Assembly: GCF_008831285.2 (NCBI RefSeq)
Contig: NC_045143.1
Span: 10,797,503-10,861,502, forward strand
From: Nymphaea colorata
Taxonomy: Eukaryota > Streptophyta > Magnoliopsida > Nymphaeales > Nymphaeaceae
Length of the DNA stretch: 64,000 nucleotides
Direction of reading: 5' to 3'
Shown here: positions 12,761-24,620 of the stretch, in pieces
Layout: each line of letters opens with the position of its first letter
How positions within the stretch are numbered: position 1 is the stretch's first letter
Program-made: the position numbers and the translations under genes
Notes under the pieces: generated by a model
Seen by the model: the letters and a program-made list of their open reading frames with translations, nothing else
Database searches by the model: none
Told to the model about the DNA's origin: nothing

Positions 12761-13256
12761 TAGGGCTGTTCAGCGAGTCAAGCTAACTCGAGCTCGACTC
12801 GAACTCATTCGATAAACTTGACTCGAACTCGACTCATTTATTAAACAAGTTGAGTTCGAGTTAAGAAATAAACTCGACAACTTAAATTAGTCGAACTTGA
12901 GTTAAGTGGGCTCGGCTCAGTTAGACTCGGTTAAACTCGAGAAAGAAAATATATAAAATTTGTATCATAAAATTATAAAAAATGGTAAATTGTTCAAATG
13001 AATATACATGTGACTGATATGTGGGAGGTTTCATGTTTAAGTCTATATACTGCCTCTTTTTTTAAAAAATAAATTTTTTAAATAAAATGCTTGTCTCGGC
13101 TCAAGCCGATCTTTAGCTTGAGCTTAATCGAGCGGAGTTCGAGTTTTAAGAACCCAAGCTGAGTCGAGCTCGAAGTAATGAAATAGAACTCGAGTCGTGC
13201 TTGAGCGAGTTTGAGCCGACTCAACTCGACTCAAAACTCACTCATGAACAGCTCTA
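12761..13256. mobile_element. hAT-type MITE, 496 bp, 12-bp terminal repeats and 8-bp target duplication
   Basis: The left terminus is TAGGGCTGTTCA and the right, read inward, is TAGAGCTGTTCA (11 of 12 identical). ACTCCAAT occurs immediately outside each end, at 12753-12760 and 13257-13264, the 8-bp duplication expected of hAT transposition. The two arms are packed with CTCGA/TCGAG words and are partly complementary to each other; the centre (about 12950-13090) is AT-rich. No transposase is encoded. The flanks when joined resemble a SINE tail (GGGTTGGGAGACGGGTGAGAG), so the element appears to have landed in an older SINE. Confidence 0.9.
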
Positions 13257-13264
13257 ACTCCAAT

Positions 13265-13335
13265 TGGGTTGGGAGACGGGTGAGAGTTTTGGCTTTTTGT
13301 TGGGCGGTATCACTCGATTCTTGGCCAAAATCTAA
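13265..13335 (+). mobile_element. SINE 3' fragment interrupted by a hAT MITE
   Basis: GGGTTGGGAGACGGGTGAGAGTTTTGGC followed by a GGGCGGTATCACTCGATTCTTG tail matches the 3' third of the SINE at 9716. The matching upstream part seems to lie just left of the MITE at 12761. Confidence 0.4.
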
Positions 13336-13645
13336 AAACCTTAATATCTAGATTAGGAATGATTAATTGAGAGTAAGTAATGAATTAATCTTGTCGGATA
13401 TCATATTTGATTTGAATTACTATTTTTAGTTCACATCATTAAAATAAAACCTCACTGCATTTGAATCGGGTATAGGTTTGGACTGCATTCATATCCACAA
13501 CTTTGGTTTGGCTCTATTTCATGTCCACGCAAATACATGCCATCAACGGCTTTATATTGGATTCAGTACCGAGATGTTTGGATCCACATTAATCTTCACA
13601 TTACTGAATCTTCTATGAATTGTATATACGTTCAGATCGGATGTT

Positions 13646-13885
13646 CTAATTCAGGTTCAGATAGAATAAAACAGGTTTCCGGTGAGTGCATTCTCTCGGA
13701 ATGAGGCTCAAAAGCTTTTGTTCCTCTTGCTTCCGACGTCCTGAACTGCATTCGCATAAGCGATTCCTCTTGCTTCCGAAGTCCTGAATCGTGTCTACAT
13801 AGGCCATGACATCCATACATCCTACCATCTTAAGACACAAAAACATAATACCCATAAAAATTAAATTACAAACTTGCCTTTCTAC
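13646..13885 (-). mobile_element. SINE copy with an internal duplication
   Basis: Read on the minus strand it shares GGGT.TATGTT.TTGTGTCTTAAG and GGTAGG with the SINE at 57333, and ends near GAATGCACTCACCGGAAA, resembling that element's CTCGCTCACCCGAAAA end. A segment with GGACNTCGGAAGCAAGAGGA is present twice, about 46 bp apart, which lengthens this copy. The tRNA-like head is not clear. Confidence 0.45.
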
Positions 13886-13936
13886 ATACTCATAAGGTAG
13901 CAAGCTATATTATACTCGTGCAAGCTATGCTATCGA

Positions 13937-14361
13937 TACGGGTGAACAACAAAACTGGTTAAAGTTCGGCTCGTGAACGAGCTCGAGCAGAGTCATTTGG
14001 TTAATGAGTCGAGCTCAAGTTCATGAGTCGACTCATTCAAATAATCGAGTCGAGTTGGAGTTCACTGAACTCGAACTGTTAAAGCTCGGCTTGACTCGAA
14101 AATGATGTGTAGGGATGTTATAAATATCCAACTCGTTTTTTATTAAAAAATTGGTATATTGACGTTAATTAATTATGTAAGTTTTTACAAGTTTGTCGAG
14201 CTTTAATCAAGTTGAGTTCGATTTATAGTAAAGTAAAACGAATTTGTCAAACCTTAATTGATTCTGTCAAGCTATTCTCGAGCTCGAGCTTTATTAATCG
14301 AGCCGCCAAGCTCGAGTTAACTGAACTCGAGCTCACTCGAACTGGCACTTGTTCACCCCTA
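13937..14361. mobile_element. GAGCTCGA-rich hAT-type MITE, 425 bp
   Basis: The termini are TACGGGTGAACAA on the left and TAGGGGTGAACAA on the right (read inward), one mismatch in 13. The arms are rich in GAGTCGAGCTC-type words and are mutually complementary; the centre is AT-rich. The 8 bp outside each end do not match, so the target duplication has decayed or one boundary is off. It lies about 375 bp upstream of the uL30 start codon. Confidence 0.7.
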
Positions 14362-14736
14362 CTTGTCCAGTCTATTTGATGAATACACTTGCACAAATTA
14401 CCTGATGTGCTTTGGTCCAAAACCGGACTCGTTTCGGGTCGAACTCATGTCCAATCACTCCTAGCCCTAAGGCCTTGTGGGGGATCAGTCTTGGCCAAAA
14501 AGCACACGGATAAAGAAATCTTGCCTTTATAATATGCCACGTGTAACTTATTTTCTTTAATTCCTACCTTACCCTCACTTTGGCAAACATTCGCTTCCGT
14601 CGACTTGATGTTTGCGTGGTACCATAAATTACGCATCCATTTCATTGGCTTTTCTATGCAGTCCTCCTCCTCTCTGGTCTGGCTGCGCTGCGTTGCGTTG
14701 CAGAGGGAGGGAGAAGGCAAGCAGCGGGAGAGAAAG

Positions 14737-15141
14737 ATGAACAGCGCGTTCAATGCGTTCAAGGCGAGCGTGGGGATCGGTTGGAGTCCGCACCTTTACA
14801 TCACGCTGGTGAGGGGAATACCGGGCACACGTCGGCTCCACCGCCGGACGCTGGAGGCGCTTCGCCTCGGCAAATGCAACCGCACCGTCATGCGATGGAA
14901 CACCCCCACCGTCCGCGGCATGCTTCAGCAGGTACTCTCTCTCTCTCTCTCTCTCTCTGTGGACGGTGATGGATGGTGATCACTCTGCCGTTTGGGGCAA
15001 TAGGTGAAGAGATTGGTAGTCGTCGAAACGGAGGAGATGTACAACGCTAGGAAGCAAAAAGAAGCTGCCCACAAGGCTCTTCGGCCTCCCATTGTCGTCA
15101 ATCACCTGCCTCCTCCACCCCCGCCGCCGCCGCAACCATGA
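14737..15141 (+). CDS. uL30-type (L30) ribosomal protein, mitochondrial/bacterial type, two exons
   Basis: This is a large-subunit ribosomal protein of the short L30 family found in bacterial-type ribosomes; in plants the homologue is nuclear-encoded and probably mitochondrial. Exons are 14737-14931 and 15004-15141, joined in phase 0 across a 72-bp intron with a GT donor inside CAGCAG|GTACTC and a CAATAG acceptor. The 110-residue product contains the L30 core: LYITLVRGIPGTRR (residues 20-33), LHRRTLEALRLGKCNRTV (34-51) and VRGMLQQVKRLVVVET (59-74). It ends in a proline run (PPPPPPPPQP). Length and motif order fit the plant family. The ATG chosen is the only one giving the family's MNSAF..FKASVGI start. 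Organelle location is inferred from the family. Confidence 0.93.
14935..14958. repeat. (CT)n microsatellite in the uL30 intron
   Basis: Twelve CT units begin three bases after the 5' splice site and fill a third of the 72-bp intron. Confidence 0.9.
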
Positions 15142-18100
15142 ATTGTTTAGGTGCCCTTGTCTTACTCGCCTCTCCTACTTCTAGTCTTTCTTGTTTGTTT
15201 TCCATTTATTGGTCCGATGCGTTTCTTTTTGTTTTTGTAGTTTAACCTTTTCTATTGTTTTGTGGGTTACCTGATTTTGCTCTTTGCCGATATAACTTGT
15301 TTTTTTTATCATGGCTATTCTAAAATAAAGTATATGAGATGACAAATACCACATTTGAGCCAGGAAATGTAATGCGATGTTGGTTTCTTGTAGATTTTGT
15401 TTTGATGTTTGCACTTTTCTCTTTGAGACTGAGTTGCATGTTTGGGCATTATTTTCATGATTTTCTTCATTGGTAGACAAAGCTAGATGCTATTCGTAGT
15501 TGTGGTAATGGGGAACATAAGTATCATAGTCTCTCGGAAGAAAAGGGAAAAAGTAAATAGTGTAGATACTTTTACTTCTGGCGGTTGATTTGAATGTCTG
15601 GAATTTTTATTTATTGTTATTTTTTACAACAGGAGCTATACTTCTTTCTGTTTTTTTTCCTTACTTTATGCATTTCTCATATATGTTCAGAATGGTCGTA
15701 TCAACGATCTGGATCTCTCTAGCGTTACGTCATAAAAGGCTATGTTCTTTGTAGTATGTTGAGATCATCTTATTAGTTCGGGTCAAGTCTTCTTTTGGTC
15801 ACTATTCTATGTTCTACACCTTTGGAATTTTTAGAAGGCTTGTCAAGAACATTTTGTTCACCTAATCTTTACCTTTTATTTTTAAAGATGGTTCTAATCG
15901 TGCCTGTATGCCCTTGAATATAAAGCTTTCCTTCTGCTAGGTTCTTTTCCGTTTTCATTTTTGGGCGCAGTCTGATGCTTGACTACAGGAGCATTCAGCA
16001 TCTTACCACTATTTTACTACCATGCAATACACTAGCTGAATATAAGTGTGAATTTATCACTATGACTGGACCCCATGACTCGGGTGTTGATTCTGCTGGA
16101 GAGCATCATAACTTTGAATAGAAGAGGATGTGTTTGCAGAAGGCAAAGTTGTTGGACTTCTGTAACTGATGACAATATCCTTCTGCAAATTCATACAGAT
16201 TTGAGTATAGTTGAAATTCTAGTCAGTTATGATAATTTAGATTCTCACATGCATTGATGTATAAGCATAAGGTTGAGGTCAGCATAAGTTTTATATATCT
16301 CAAGGTGTCTTAGAAAATATAAGGCAATACTTATTGCTCACATAAGGCTTTTTGTTTAGTTATTCACATGAATTGGGTCACACCTGGGTCTTGCATATTA
16401 GAGCACTAGCACCAAGGGAAGCCCAAGTTACCACTAGCCTGTATGGGAATCAGGAAAAACCTTATCTATTAGTGGAACATGATTGAAGATTGCGCTGGTA
16501 CCCCAAAGTCAAACCCAATATCGTCACTGGTCATGGTAAGTCAAGGATGACTCGATGATATCCATGGTTTGAATACCTGATTTGGGGCGTCTCCATCCAT
16601 TTTTGCCCTAGTTACAGGTTCACGAATCATCAGCTTATGGTCTTAAAAATTGGCATATAAATTTGTTAACATGTTCCTACATCTGCTTTTTGTTCTCTTG
16701 ACTCTTGAGTTTTCATTCAACTTTAGTGAAAGGTGGAGGCAACCTGCATCAATTTTGGGTAGTTTTAAACATCAAGAAGTAGAATGTGCTATTGAGGGAG
16801 ATGGACTCTGAATCTCCCTAAACTTGGAGGTTTTAATTTTTATTTTGTAGTTCAACTAATGTTTGAACTGTAGAATTTAAGTCTCTATATTATTTCCCTA
16901 TCTTTCTCATGTTAGCTGTTCCATCTCTGAGTGGAGAATGTCCTTTTTTATTGTTTATTATCTACAGAAACCTCACTTTTCTTGTATCAAGGATGTCCAT
17001 TCATTAACAAAAGTCTAAGATTCACTAGTCTCTGTCTTCTCAATCTATTAACATTTTTTGCCTTTTAGTAGTTTCTATTACTGAATGCAGCTAATTCACA
17101 AGATGCATTTGAAGTTATAGCTAATGCCAGTGGAAAGACTTGGTGCTAAGTAGTAGGAGTTTTGTCTTTTTGCATTGTCCTATGTATATGCAAGACATGC
17201 TAAACTTTTTCTAGAAACACATGATTTTTTTGGAAAAATTGATTTCCTTTTTCCAAATCAGCTTTAGTCTTTGCAGCTGAATGTTAGTTTTGTAACTTCA
17301 GGTTTTAGGTGTCTCTGTTGTGGTTAGTCTTCCACCCTCCTGTATAGTAAATGGCATGCGCCTTACAAGACTAATTGAATCAAGGTGTTGACTAAGAGCC
17401 CCAAGAATTTTATTCTGCAAGATTTCAGAAGTATATAAAATAAAAGGAAATTTTCAAAAACAGTATTAATATCTGGGAATAGTAGAAAAGACACCTAGCT
17501 TTCTGATATTATTAAAGCACACCTAGGTTTTGAATTCACAAAAATATTAAACCTAGGCTGTTCATTAAGTTGGGTTCATATGATAAAAAGACTGAATGCC
17601 CTCAAACAAGAACAATTGAGTTCATAGTTTGAATTAAACTTTTTAACTATGCCTGATAATTTTAATGCATGATTAACTCTAAGTACATACTAAATTATAA
17701 TTAATTTTTTTAAGTTACTATCTAAATTATTGAAGTGAATGTTTTTTTCACTAGAGGCTAAAAATTGTCCAAAGGGAGACTTGTATATATGTTTTCACAA
17801 GGTTGTTATATTTTTCATGCCATTTTGGTAGGGGCAAAATGGTACTTTTTACTCATTTAACAACCACTTTGTCTAAAAAATTTATAAATTTTTTGTTCAA
17901 CCATTGTAAGGGTAGGTGTACTTTTAACAATATTGAAAAGTTAGTTTTATTTTTTAATTGTTTCCAATTCTCTATGCATGCTTTTCAAAATTTCATGAAA
18001 ATAAATTGCTCAAACAATTGAAAATGTTAGAAAAGAAAGGACCGGATGAGACACATAGGTTCTCCCCCTCCCCCACGCCCCCCCCCCACAAAAAAAAAAA

Positions 18101-21070
18101 AAAAAAAACCAACCACAACCACAAAGGAGAAAAAGAGAAAGAGAAAAGGGTAAACACAGAGAATGCTGGCCATGTGTGGTTGTCTCAGGCAGGTCTTGCT
18201 TGAGTTAGTGAGTCTTTCTCTCAGTCGATGCTGGTTCTGAGGTTATTTTGGTTATTGTTGTTTTTTCCTATGCTTCTAATTTATATGTCATGCAGTAGTA
18301 AGGCCTCACTGTGCTGTTATTTCTAGGATTATTTGCTCCATCTCCAGTCATTGTACAAGTCTCAGAGGCTTTGAGAAGGCAAGCTGATGGGGTAAATTAC
18401 CTGATGTTCATACACAAGTACCACCTCTATGGGGCTCTATATGATATTACATGCCTCACCCCGTCCCTGCTTGTCTTTTTTTGACTGTCGATTCATGCTT
18501 GTGAGCTGATTTGGGCTCTTGCCACCATACCTAGATTTGATTTGTGGCTCTATCTCAGTAGAGGTCGTTTATACACTACTATCATGTCAGAGATACATTT
18601 AGTCTTAGTTAGCAATAGCCTTGCATAGTGCAGGGTTCATCTTCGAAAGGATCAAGTGATTGGGTTTGTTTACTTATGAGAAAAGTGAATCCCTTCCCAA
18701 GATTCATCAATTTTATTAGCTTATATCACATTCGGAAACTAATGTGTAGTCTGGGAACTGATGAATATTGTACTAGTGTTCCATAGAGAGAAATAGTTAT
18801 ATCACAGGTACAAGTTGCTTTCATGCAGAAAATATCTTGTTTACCAAATTATTCAAATGCTAGGAGCCAATTTTGAAATCTATTTCTAGGAGAACGGAGC
18901 TTTCTCTTGACAAATTTTTGTGAACGAACCAGCCAGGATTCCCTGGAAAAGTCCCCTTAAGATGATGATCAACTATTTCAACTTTAACCAAATGCACATT
19001 TCCTTTGTTAATATTTCGGATGGCACATAATACTATTGGAAGGATCTAGGAAATTGTGAGGTTGATTGATGTGGTAACCTATAGAAAACAAGTTCTTTCA
19101 CTATAATGTTGAGAAAAATATGCGGAACATTGCTGTGCCTTCTTTCCATTGATGTTAACAAGCCAGTGACTTGGACGGTGCATGTTTCCTTGCCTATTTG
19201 GTTTTCTCTTGATCTTGGATACATGGTGAAATCTCTGTTGTTTTGTCCTTGAAGTAGAGAATGTCCACCTATGGAACTGAACTCTTTTAGCACATCCATG
19301 TAACCAAGCCTCCATATGGTCCCTTTGGCATTAGCTGCCTGGTGTCGCACTATATTTCTCTAAAAGCTAGTATTTCATTTACCAATATTTGTTCCTTTTC
19401 ATATTTTGCTAAGGCCTGTTAGTGGATTACCATTCTAGTGATTTGATCTGACTGTATGCTATTGGTTGCAGTCATATATTTCTGTGGAAGCAAGTTACAG
19501 AGATCAAGTTTGTTGCAGTTGAATTTAGTTGGAAATGACAGTGCGAAGCATGCAAGCCACAAGCGTTTATCAAGAGGATGCATTGTTGCTTTTGTTTGGG
19601 AACTATGTAGTGTGCAGCTAATAAAATTTTTGATGTTTGATGCTCCCATGCTCTGTTCCCTATTAAAAAACCAAGTATGATGAAAGCCACCTGGTACAAG
19701 CGAATGGGAGTTACAACTGTGATATGGTGTGTCATGGTTCGATTACCATACGTGCATGTCACTTGCACAATCTAATGAATAGCATAGAGAGCTCAGAGGG
19801 CGAGCATTCTAGCCATCGGGTTCTACAATTATGGGATCTCTGATTTGCTTATTACCAGGTCTTCTCTATTTTGGTAAGCTAAAAGAAGCCACTTCAACTT
19901 TCTTTTGCCATGACTGTCGTGTCCTTTCGTCTTGTCCTCTTACGGGGCATATCATATGAGCAGCATTGCTTAGTGCGACCACAAGGTGCATGAGATACTC
20001 GTTTTTCATTTTTCGTAGCAGGGTCCATGTATAATGCTGACCCTGAAGGTAATTATGATCCATGTTTTAACATCTTAAATGGCCTGTTTTCTTTTGTTGG
20101 AAGCAATAACTATGCTTGACTTTCATGCTGCGTTAGCGTGAAGAAACTTATTTCAAATCATGAACTAGTTTCTGCTAGACACCGATCATCTACGGATGTT
20201 GTAATTGTCTCTGCAGAAGGCCATTAAATAGTCACTCTCATATGTACTCTCTCTCACTCTCTCTTTCACACACACACACACCTGCTGGGGGAACCTCCCA
20301 TGAAGGGAAACCCCGTCAGTTGTCCGAAAACATTTCCTAGGCCTGGAGTCCCAAGTCTGATAGTAAGTGCGCTTTGGGAGGAGACCAACGATAACAGAGG
20401 CCTTTCCTTCAGTGGACCGCGTAAGATTATAAGCTCCAATTGGAAAATTTCTTGATTTGCTTGCAGGTGTTGAGGGTTGAGCTCGTTTGGACTCTACCAT
20501 TGTTAATAAACGCATCATCGCTTGCCGGCAGGGTCCCCCAAGCCTGGGCCAGTTTCTAAGATATTAGATTCAGGGAGGGATTTCCTCTTCGTTTACACAT
20601 CACTCTCCCATCCACCCGAAAGCGAACAACTTTGCATTGCTTATTCTAGTGGCATCAATCTTAAGTGCTGTAAAAGGAGGCTCATTCTTGTGGCATCACT
20701 CTTCCGTGCTTTTGCATTACCCATTTTCATGGCATCAATCTTCCGTGCTACACAAGTTGAATTATAGTGAGGGTATTCACCTTGAGGTCCGAAAGCAGTT
20801 GTGGACCCAAAGGAGATGGGAGGAAAAAGTCATGCTTCAGCCTTCACTCGAGTGGTGGGATTTCCTTCTGGTTTCAAAGCTTTTTTATCCACCTAGTTTG
20901 AACGAATGAGCGCAACATCTTCTCAAGATATGAAGACATCCCAGACCCTTGTTTTTAGATAAAATGGAGCTTGATCCTCCACTTAGTTTTAGCCTTCTAA
21001 TTTTGTTGTTTCCCAAATGTATACAAATTTGTTCAGTTTATTTACACATGGCAGCACACATTGTTGGTAA
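15142..21070. other. Downstream of uL30: no supported gene
   Basis: This moderately AT-rich stretch includes the uL30 3' untranslated region and intergenic DNA. It holds a C-rich/A-rich low-complexity patch at 18060-18110 and a CT/CA tract near 20250. A protein-like stretch near 18330 (APSPVIVQVSEALRR) has no partner exons I could find. I see no tRNA or complete mobile element. Confidence 0.5.
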
Positions 21071-21368
21071 GAGAATCTAAAGATTGTTCTGCAACAAAAG
21101 GTACCCTGATATGTACAGGTGGTGGCAGGTAAGTGTAATACTTGTTTCCGAACTACACAGAAAAATAATCAGGCACAACTGTATTATCATGTACGTCTAT
21201 GCAAAAAATTTAACCAAAAGGAGAATCTAAAGATTGTTCTGCAATACAAAAATACTTTGATATGTACAGATGGTGGTGGGTAAGTGGAACTGTTGCTTCC
21301 TAACCACATACAAAATTAATTGGGCACTATTGCATGATCATATGCATCGAAGCAAAAATTTTAAACTG
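21071..21368. repeat. Tandem duplication, 150-bp unit
   Basis: GAGAATCTAAAGATTGTTCT occurs at 21071 and again at 21221. It is followed in both copies by GATATGTACAG.TGGTGG, GGTAAGTG, TGGGCAC or CAGGCAC and a TTTAAC end. Divergence is roughly 20 percent, so the duplication is old. Confidence 0.85.
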
Positions 21369-21372
21369 GAAC

Positions 21373-21472
21373 TCAAGCCTGGCGTGATCTAACAATCTGA
21401 TGAGTGAGTCTCATAGTTGTGGCTTCTTCTTCAAGCATCTGCAGGGTCTGGTTCATTGATGGCCAATTGCAT
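21373..21472 (-). CDS. Candidate terminal exon of an unidentified gene
   Basis: On the minus strand, an acceptor TTGACAG is followed by a 32-codon open stretch ending in TGA. Its peptide includes CNWPSMNQTLQMLEEE and TTMRLTHQIVRSRQA. The WPSMNQ..QMLE pattern resembles the C-lobe end of plant receptor kinases (RPSMNQVVQMLE), but no upstream kinase exons are visible in 21.5-23.2 kb. It may be a gene remnant or chance; I do not recognise the protein. Confidence 0.2.
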
Positions 21473-21768
21473 CTGTCAACTTAAGTAGGAAAAAATTAAA
21501 GAAATTCCTAATTAACTTCCCTCATTAAAGTAGTAATTGTGGCCTTCCTAGTGAACATTATACATTGTCATTCACCCACTCCATTGTCATAAGCCAGCTA
21601 ACATCTATCTTTATCCTCTCAAAGATTCTCGGATAGTGATCAAACATGGTGAAGATCTACAAAGAGGTGGTTGTTTCACGTCCAAGATTTAACCATTCAA
21701 GACTCATGCACAATAAATATTGTGGCAAAGGTGCTTCACCATGAAGAGGGGAGGGGGAACGGCAGTAA

Positions 21769-21931
21769 AGGGTCTTTTGGCATTAGGAACGCTTAGTGAG
21801 TGTCCCATGGATCTCTTCAAAAATTAGGGCAGATTCATGAAACAATAGTTCTATTATACCATGAATCTTCTCCAATCTTTGAGGCCGAGTCATGATACAC
21901 TCACAAGGTGTCCTTACTGCCAAACAGCCCC
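21769..21931. mobile_element. Tourist-like (PIF/Harbinger) MITE with TAA target duplication
   Basis: The left end reads AGGGTCTTTTGGCATTAGGA and the right, inward, GGGGCTGTTTGGCAGTAAGGA. TAA lies immediately outside each end (21766-21768 and 21932-21934). The 163-bp interior is non-coding and carries imperfect inverted halves (GATTCATGAAAC and CATGAATCTTC). The TTTGGCA-type terminus and 3-bp TAA target fit Tourist elements. Confidence 0.7.
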
Positions 21932-23349
21932 TAAAATGGATGACATTCGCTGATTTGCGTTATAATTGTTGCCAAGTCTGGATGTCAATAATGCTCTGTG
22001 AATTATAAGTATGTGGATTCTAGACCACTAGAAACCTTTATTTTGATTAGATAGCCAAACAAAAATCAGTATTAGAATCATCTGCATCAAATATGATAGT
22101 TTTCCAGCTTTTTTTACCACAAAAGAAGCAGTAATTTAGACAAGAAAAGAAAATAGTTACGACTGATAGAATTTATACTAAGCATGTAAAGCGACACGTT
22201 TAGTAAAAAACAAAGAACATCAAAGGTCATTTTTTAAAATCTGCCAATCTGTTTTCTTATATATAAATAAACAAAGAAAAATGAAAACTCACGCAACGTA
22301 GCAAGTTTTCTGTTTCAAATATTAATAGAAGCACATCATGCAAGTGATAGATCACTGACCAGGATGTCCCAAAAAATGCATAGAAAAAAAGTGATTCAAT
22401 AGTACAGTTAACCAATATCAATCACAAAGTTATTCAATTTTGTCCATTACCACACAGTTGTATTATTTTCTGCATTACCAAAAGAAAATGAAACTGCCCT
22501 TGCATGTTTACCACGATGATTATGTCTTGTATACATATCTTTTAAGTTTCTGAATTTTGACAATAAAATTTGACACAAAAAGTTTCCAAAATTTAACTAA
22601 CATTTTACTTCCTTTCATGGGATATTTAAATTAAGATCTCCAAATTAAAAGAGAGGTGACTTAAGATCTCCAACGTAAAAGTGTATTTTAACAGAGTTCT
22701 TGTGATCAAACTTTGACGACAGAAAAAAAACTGCAACCCTTATCATTTTTTGTTGCGTGGTTTTCAGGTCGATTATTATGTGTCTTTGATGATAGCAGAT
22801 ATTTCTCTATTAGTAACAAGATGAATTTTCTTCTCCAAAGAAAATAAGCAGTGCAAGACATGAAGACACACTGGTCATGAGGGTAGCACCAACAATATAA
22901 CCTAAGTATATACATTATATCTTAATATTTTGTTATCAACAAAGTAATCAATATTGATAAGCAAATTGAGGCTAAGAAAACCCCTATTAGGTTATGTCAA
23001 TATAGATTCATCAACCTTCTTCAACTTCCAAACTCCCAAGAATAGGGAAGGAGAAAACAAAGAGTGAAGAAGGAAAGTTCAGGAGGCACTTGGGCAAGAG
23101 AGAATTTAAGTCGAACTAGAAGCTAAGCAGCAGCTACATCTACTTTTGTCGCTCCACAACCTTTTCATTGAGAAACAACAAAGGAAGGATGAGAGAGGAG
23201 GAGGAATGGGTTTTGCAGCAGGGAAGGGAAAAAAATGTTGAAAGACTTTGCATATTGCAGCCAGTCTCCTGCATTACTTACCTTTCCTTTTGTATTTTTT
23301 TTTATTTCTTACCAAATTCATTGTGATAATCTGTTCCTAGAATCTCTAA

Positions 23350-23627
23350 GGCCCCATTTGATGCACAGGAAACTGCAAGTTTTTGTACGGTTTTCCCTTT
23401 TCAAATCAAACACAAGAAAAATGACCATGGATTATTAGATGGAACAGGATAATTTTACTTTGCAAAAAAGTCGGACCTTTTGAGGTCCGATTTTTTGCCA
23501 TGGATTTTTCTCCATTGTAACTTTAACATTGCAAATTTCACCTTGATGTAGGTCCGACTTTTTGCCATGGATTTTTCTCCATTGTAACTTTAACATTGCA
23601 AATTTCACCTTGACATCAAACGGAGCC
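23350..23627. mobile_element. Tourist-like MITE, 278 bp, TAA target duplication, internal tandem duplication
   Basis: Termini are GGCCCCATTTGATG and, read inward from the right, GGCTCCGTTTGATG (12 of 14 identical). TAA flanks both ends at 23347-23349 and 23628-23630. Inside, a 67-bp segment starting GGTCCGA.TTTTTGCC at about 23484 is repeated at 23551 almost without change, so this copy is longer than its founder. Confidence 0.85.
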
Positions 23628-23630
23628 TAA

Positions 23631-24245
23631 AGGAAGAGTTTACTACCTTGCCATGGTAGCTTACTACCTTTTTTAATTCTTCCAGCAATTTTGTGATTAA
23701 TGTGTTGAAGAAGAGCTTTGAGGCTATCAGTGGGCAGTTCTTGAAATTTAGTGATGTGTCTAGTGAGTATCCTCTTGATGGTAATATAAATTGCGACCTT
23801 TTCCAAATTCCAAGATCATTTTTGCTTTGTTGCCTTGGGAGCCAAACTTTTGGCGCATGGTGTTCTAGAAAAGCTGCTTGAGAAATTATTTGTTATTGGT
23901 TACCCAAAAAAGTTGTCATTTAATAGCTTTGCCATTTATCAATTGCATGTTGCATTGTTGTTTTACTCTTTTTTTTTTTCCCACACTTGCTTTAGAACAT
24001 TAAAAACTGATGCTCTCTTTTTTCTTCTTTTGGTAGTATTCTTTTTTACTTGGCTTGGTGAATTGGTCGTCTTCTTAGTAGCAACACCAACAATGAATTT
24101 TGGCATAGGAACAGGGAAATCCCTCTGTAATAATTACTTCTGCAGCTTTTAATATATTGATTACTTGTTTTGTGCAAAATTTGTTACTTCTGTTTTCTGG
24201 TGGGAAATCTCAACTTGGGCACGTCACGAGAAAGAAAAACACTAA
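23631..24245. other. No supported gene
   Basis: The DNA between two MITEs has open stretches of up to about 100 codons on the plus strand, but none shows recognisable family motifs, splice sites with matching phase, or codon bias beyond AT-richness. Confidence 0.4.
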
Positions 24246-24620
24246 TAGGGCTGCACACGAACAAAGTCGAGCTCCAGAGAACAAGCTCGAGTTCGGCTGG
24301 ACAATGCATTGTTGAGCTCAAGCTTTGACTCTTTAACTCGTTGAACTTCTTTTTGTAAACCCTATCTTGTTTCTTTTAATTCATTCAATTACTATTTGTT
24401 TAACTATTCTCTCATTATATTTCAGCATTATTATGTAGTTGAGCCGAGTCGTGTTTAAACGAAATGAGTTCTTACAACTTAAACTCAAGTAGTTTAACAT
24501 TTCAAGTGTACATTTTAACTCGAGCTCGATTCGTTTTATAAACAATTTGAGTTGAAGTTGAGTTTTGACGAGAGAGTTTGAGTTGGGCTCGAGCTGGCTT
24601 GACTCGTTATGCAGGCCTTA
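24246..24620. mobile_element. GAGCTCGA-rich hAT-type MITE, 375 bp
   Basis: It begins TAGGGCTGCACACGA and ends, read inward, TAAGGCCTGCATAACGA. The arms contain GTCGAGCTCCAG, CAAGCTCGAGTTCGG and complementary words, around an AT-rich middle. No matching 8-bp flank is visible. Confidence 0.6.

Larger units (their letters stand above)
5646..14736. other. Repeat-rich intergenic region without recognisable genes
   Basis: Between the FAD synthetase and uL30 genes I find only repeats: the 200-bp array, copies of two hAT-type MITE families and SINEs, listed separately. The remaining single-copy AT-rich DNA (for example 6.5-8.1 kb and 9.2-9.7 kb) has no exon-like sequence I can support. Confidence 0.6.

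Noticed and set aside
16383-16600. Possible SINE with TGGTTTGAATACC as B-box
   Set aside because: No A-box at proper spacing and no flanking duplication; a single B-box-like match is expected by chance.
18330-18400. Protein-like stretch with APSPVIVQVSEALRR
   Set aside because: No flanking exon in compatible phase and no recognisable family; too short to support a gene.
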